Assembly: GCA_029934265.1 (NCBI GenBank)
Contig: JAOZMN010000041.1
Coordinates: 1 to 7,247, forward strand
Reading direction: 5' to 3'
DNA from: Bacteroidales bacterium
GTDB taxonomy: Bacteria > Bacteroidota > Bacteroidia > Bacteroidales > JAADGE01
DNA: 7,247 nucleotides
Shown in pieces: positions 6,195 to 7,247 of this stretch (its first letter is position 1; each line of letters begins with the position of its first letter). The notes below the pieces were generated by a model. The model ran no database searches and was not told the DNA's origin. It was given only the letters and a program-made list of their open reading frames with translations. The position numbers and the translations under genes were made by a program.

Positions 6195-6788
6195 ATGGAA
6201 GCACTGCAAACTAATAGTTATTCATACGAAGAATATCTTAAAATTGAAGAAAGTTCAGATTTAAGATACGAATTTTATTATGGTGAGCTTTTTGCAATGG
6301 CTGGTACTACCAAGATACATAATAAGATTGTTTTTAATACTACTGTTGCTTTTAATAATAAATTGGCAAAAAAAAAATGTGATATATTTTCCGAAGCCGT
6401 AAAAGTCTGCATAAAAGAAAAAGGACATTATGCTTATCCTGATGTAGTTGTAAGTTGCAGTGAAAAAGAAGATGACCCTCTAACCGTAAAATATCCGGTA
6501 TTGATTGTGGAAGTTTTATCAGACAGTACAAGAGAATATGATGTCGGCAGGAAATTTATGTATTACAAACAAATAAAAAGTTTGAAACATTATATTTTAA
6601 TAGAACAAAAAACATCATTGGTTACTTGTTATTCCCTGAAAAATGATTTGTGGGTGCATAAATCATACTCGGAACTCAATGATAAAATAACTCTTGAACA
6701 TTTGAATATAACAATTTCATTAAAAGAAATTTATGAAAATATTACTCTCGAAGAAGATACCGGATTCGATGATATTATTCATAAATAA
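6195..6788 (+). CDS. Uma2 family (DUF820) putative restriction-like endonuclease
   Basis: A 197-residue protein of the Uma2 family, which has a PD-(D/E)XK nuclease-like fold. The N-terminal part SYEEYLKIEESSDLRYEFYYGELFAM (10-35) is the usual Uma2 entry helix and strand. IHNKIVFNTTVAFNNKL (41-57) is the conserved helix. YPDVVVSC (81-88) gives the catalytic Asp83. PVLIVEVLSDSTREYDVGRKFMYYKQI (101-127) gives Glu106, with Lys120 in the following helix. The metal-binding and helix residues expected for the family are all present, so the fold looks intact. Length is normal for Uma2. The family is often multicopy in Cyanobacteria and Bacteroidota, and its biological role is not established despite the nuclease annotation. 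No methyltransferase or other restriction partner lies beside it, which argues against a classical restriction system. It has its own strong promoter. Confidence 0.9.
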   Translation: MEALQTNSYSYEEYLKIEESSDLRYEFYYGELFAMAGTTKIHNKIVFNTTVAFNNKLAKKKCDIFSEAVKVCIKEKGHYAYPDVVVSCSEKEDDPLTVKYPVLIVEVLSDSTREYDVGRKFMYYKQIKSLKHYILIEQKTSLVTCYSLKNDLWVHKSYSELNDKITLEHLNITISLKEIYENITLEEDTGFDDIIHK

Positions 6789-6793
6789 TTTTG

Positions 6794-6844
6794 TTTGCGA
6801 CTTTGCTGTAAAATTTGAAAAGATATTTACAGTTTAATTGCAAA
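6794..6844 (+). terminator. Weak candidate terminator after Uma2
   Basis: ctgtaaa (6806-6812) pairs with tttacag (6826-6832), and tttgc (6794-6798) with gcaaa (6840-6844) as an outer stem, followed by a T-rich run (6845-6858). The stems are short and AT-rich, so this is a weak call. The rest of the gap to 6953 holds only the promoter of the next gene. Confidence 0.3.
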
Positions 6845-6902
6845 TTTTCTTTCCTTTCAAAAAAAGTCGAAATTTTATAAAAAAACGGTACAATTTCATA
6901 AC

Positions 6903-6931
6903 TTGTTATTGAAAATATTACTGTAATTTTG
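6903..6931 (+). promoter_or_regulatory. Promoter of the AraC-family gene
   Basis: The -7 box taattttg (6924-6931) fits TAnnTTTG, with ttg at 6903-6905 as a -33 core 18 bases upstream. A start near 6938 gives a leader of about 16 bases to the ATG at 6954. The promoter looks intact although the gene it drives is frameshifted. Confidence 0.55.
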
Positions 6932-6953
6932 CAGTATTAATTTTTATACTTGT

Positions 6954-7247
6954 ATGGACAAACCGGAACTAAATTATATCACTAAAAAAATATTCCTCAA
7001 AAATATGACAAGTAACGGGTAACTGTTGTATTCGCCTTGTCAGAGAAAATTTAAGCAGGAACGGAATAATTACCGAAGACATAAAATTAGGTTTTGTTCA
7101 AGTTTCGTACAGCACTCGTTTTCATAGTTTTGAAGATGTTATTGAACTACTTAGAGAGCTTGGTTTTGAACAAGTTATCGGTAGAGAGCAAAAAATTGTA
7201 GAACAAATAAAACTTGCCGTTATCGAGCTTATCCATTATATGAATAA
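6954..7247 (+). pseudogene. AraC-family regulator, 5' part, frameshifted and cut by the window end
   Basis: The ATG at 6954 opens a frame of 22 codons (MDKPELNYITKKIFLKNMTS...) that stops at TAA 7020-7022. From 7024 another frame continues without a stop to the window edge: CIRLVRENLSRNGIITED, then IKLGFVQVSYSTRF, SFEDVIELLRELGFEQVIG and IVEQIKLAVIELIHYMN. Joined as KNMTSN-CCIRLVRENL, the two frames match the N-terminal domain of a Bacteroidota AraC-type group that begins like KNMVCNRCIKVVKEEL and has the AraC helix-turn-helix after the VIELIHY-type helix. That HTH would lie beyond the window. The second frame cannot start by itself: it has a TGA at 7006-7008 and no ATG before about 7240. The break is a 7-bp insertion at 7012-7025. 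It is either a pseudogene, a reversible slippage allele, or an assembly artefact. Confidence 0.75.
7012..7025. repeat. 7-bp near-tandem duplication that breaks the AraC frame
   Basis: gtaacgg (7012-7018) is followed directly by gtaactg (7019-7025), identical at 6 of 7 positions. Removing 7 bases restores an uninterrupted reading from the ATG at 6954 through the window end. It can also be read as GTAAC-GG-GTAAC, the form a 5-bp target duplication with two leftover bases would take after an element excised imprecisely. Confidence 0.7.

Noticed and set aside
6195..6788. A restriction-modification system around the Uma2 gene.
   Set aside because: No methyltransferase, specificity subunit or other nuclease gene is adjacent; Uma2 proteins commonly stand alone.

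Overview
The window is AT-rich DNA that looks like a member of the Bacteroidota, probably a free-living or uncultured one. Several genes are preceded by the Bacteroidota-type promoter (-7 box TAnnTTTG, in one case with a -33 TTTG exactly 19 bases upstream). Shine-Dalgarno sequences are essentially absent. The right edge carries the start of an AraC-type regulator with the unusual N-terminal domain known to me from Bacteroidota. There is no sign of phage, plasmid, CRISPR, rRNA or tRNA.

Layout, left to right. Bases 1-211 are non-coding apart from degenerate short repeats. At 212-607 (minus) lies a small DUF1573 lipoprotein. A 75-bp divergent spacer with two abutting palindromes separates it from a small XRE/Cro-type repressor-like gene (683-976, plus). 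A very large P-loop protein of the SrfC 'putative virulence factor' family follows (1079-3919, plus), apparently from its own promoter. A strong 20-bp hairpin at 3937-3988 sits between this gene and a convergent Glu/Leu/Phe/Val dehydrogenase (4056-5342, minus), closest to leucine dehydrogenases. The dehydrogenase and a YciO-like Sua5/YrdC-family gene (5512-6123, plus) share a 169-bp divergent region with back-to-back -7 boxes and two short tandem-repeat arrays. A Uma2-family nuclease-like gene follows (6195-6788, plus) with a textbook promoter. The window ends inside an AraC-family regulator gene (from 6954) that is frameshifted near its start by a 7-bp near-tandem duplication.

How the genes relate. 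Most are single transcription units, not one operon: nearly every gene has its own recognisable -7 box. The most suggestive pair is the XRE regulator and the SrfC-like gene 102 bp downstream. They lie in the same orientation, and the hexamer TACCGG occurs both in the palindrome upstream of the regulator and near the -33 region of the srfC-like promoter. SrfC proteins are normally discussed together with SrfA and SrfB; neither is in this window, so here the gene stands alone or acts with partners encoded elsewhere. The dehydrogenase, the YciO-like protein and the Uma2 protein look like ordinary chromosomal genes.
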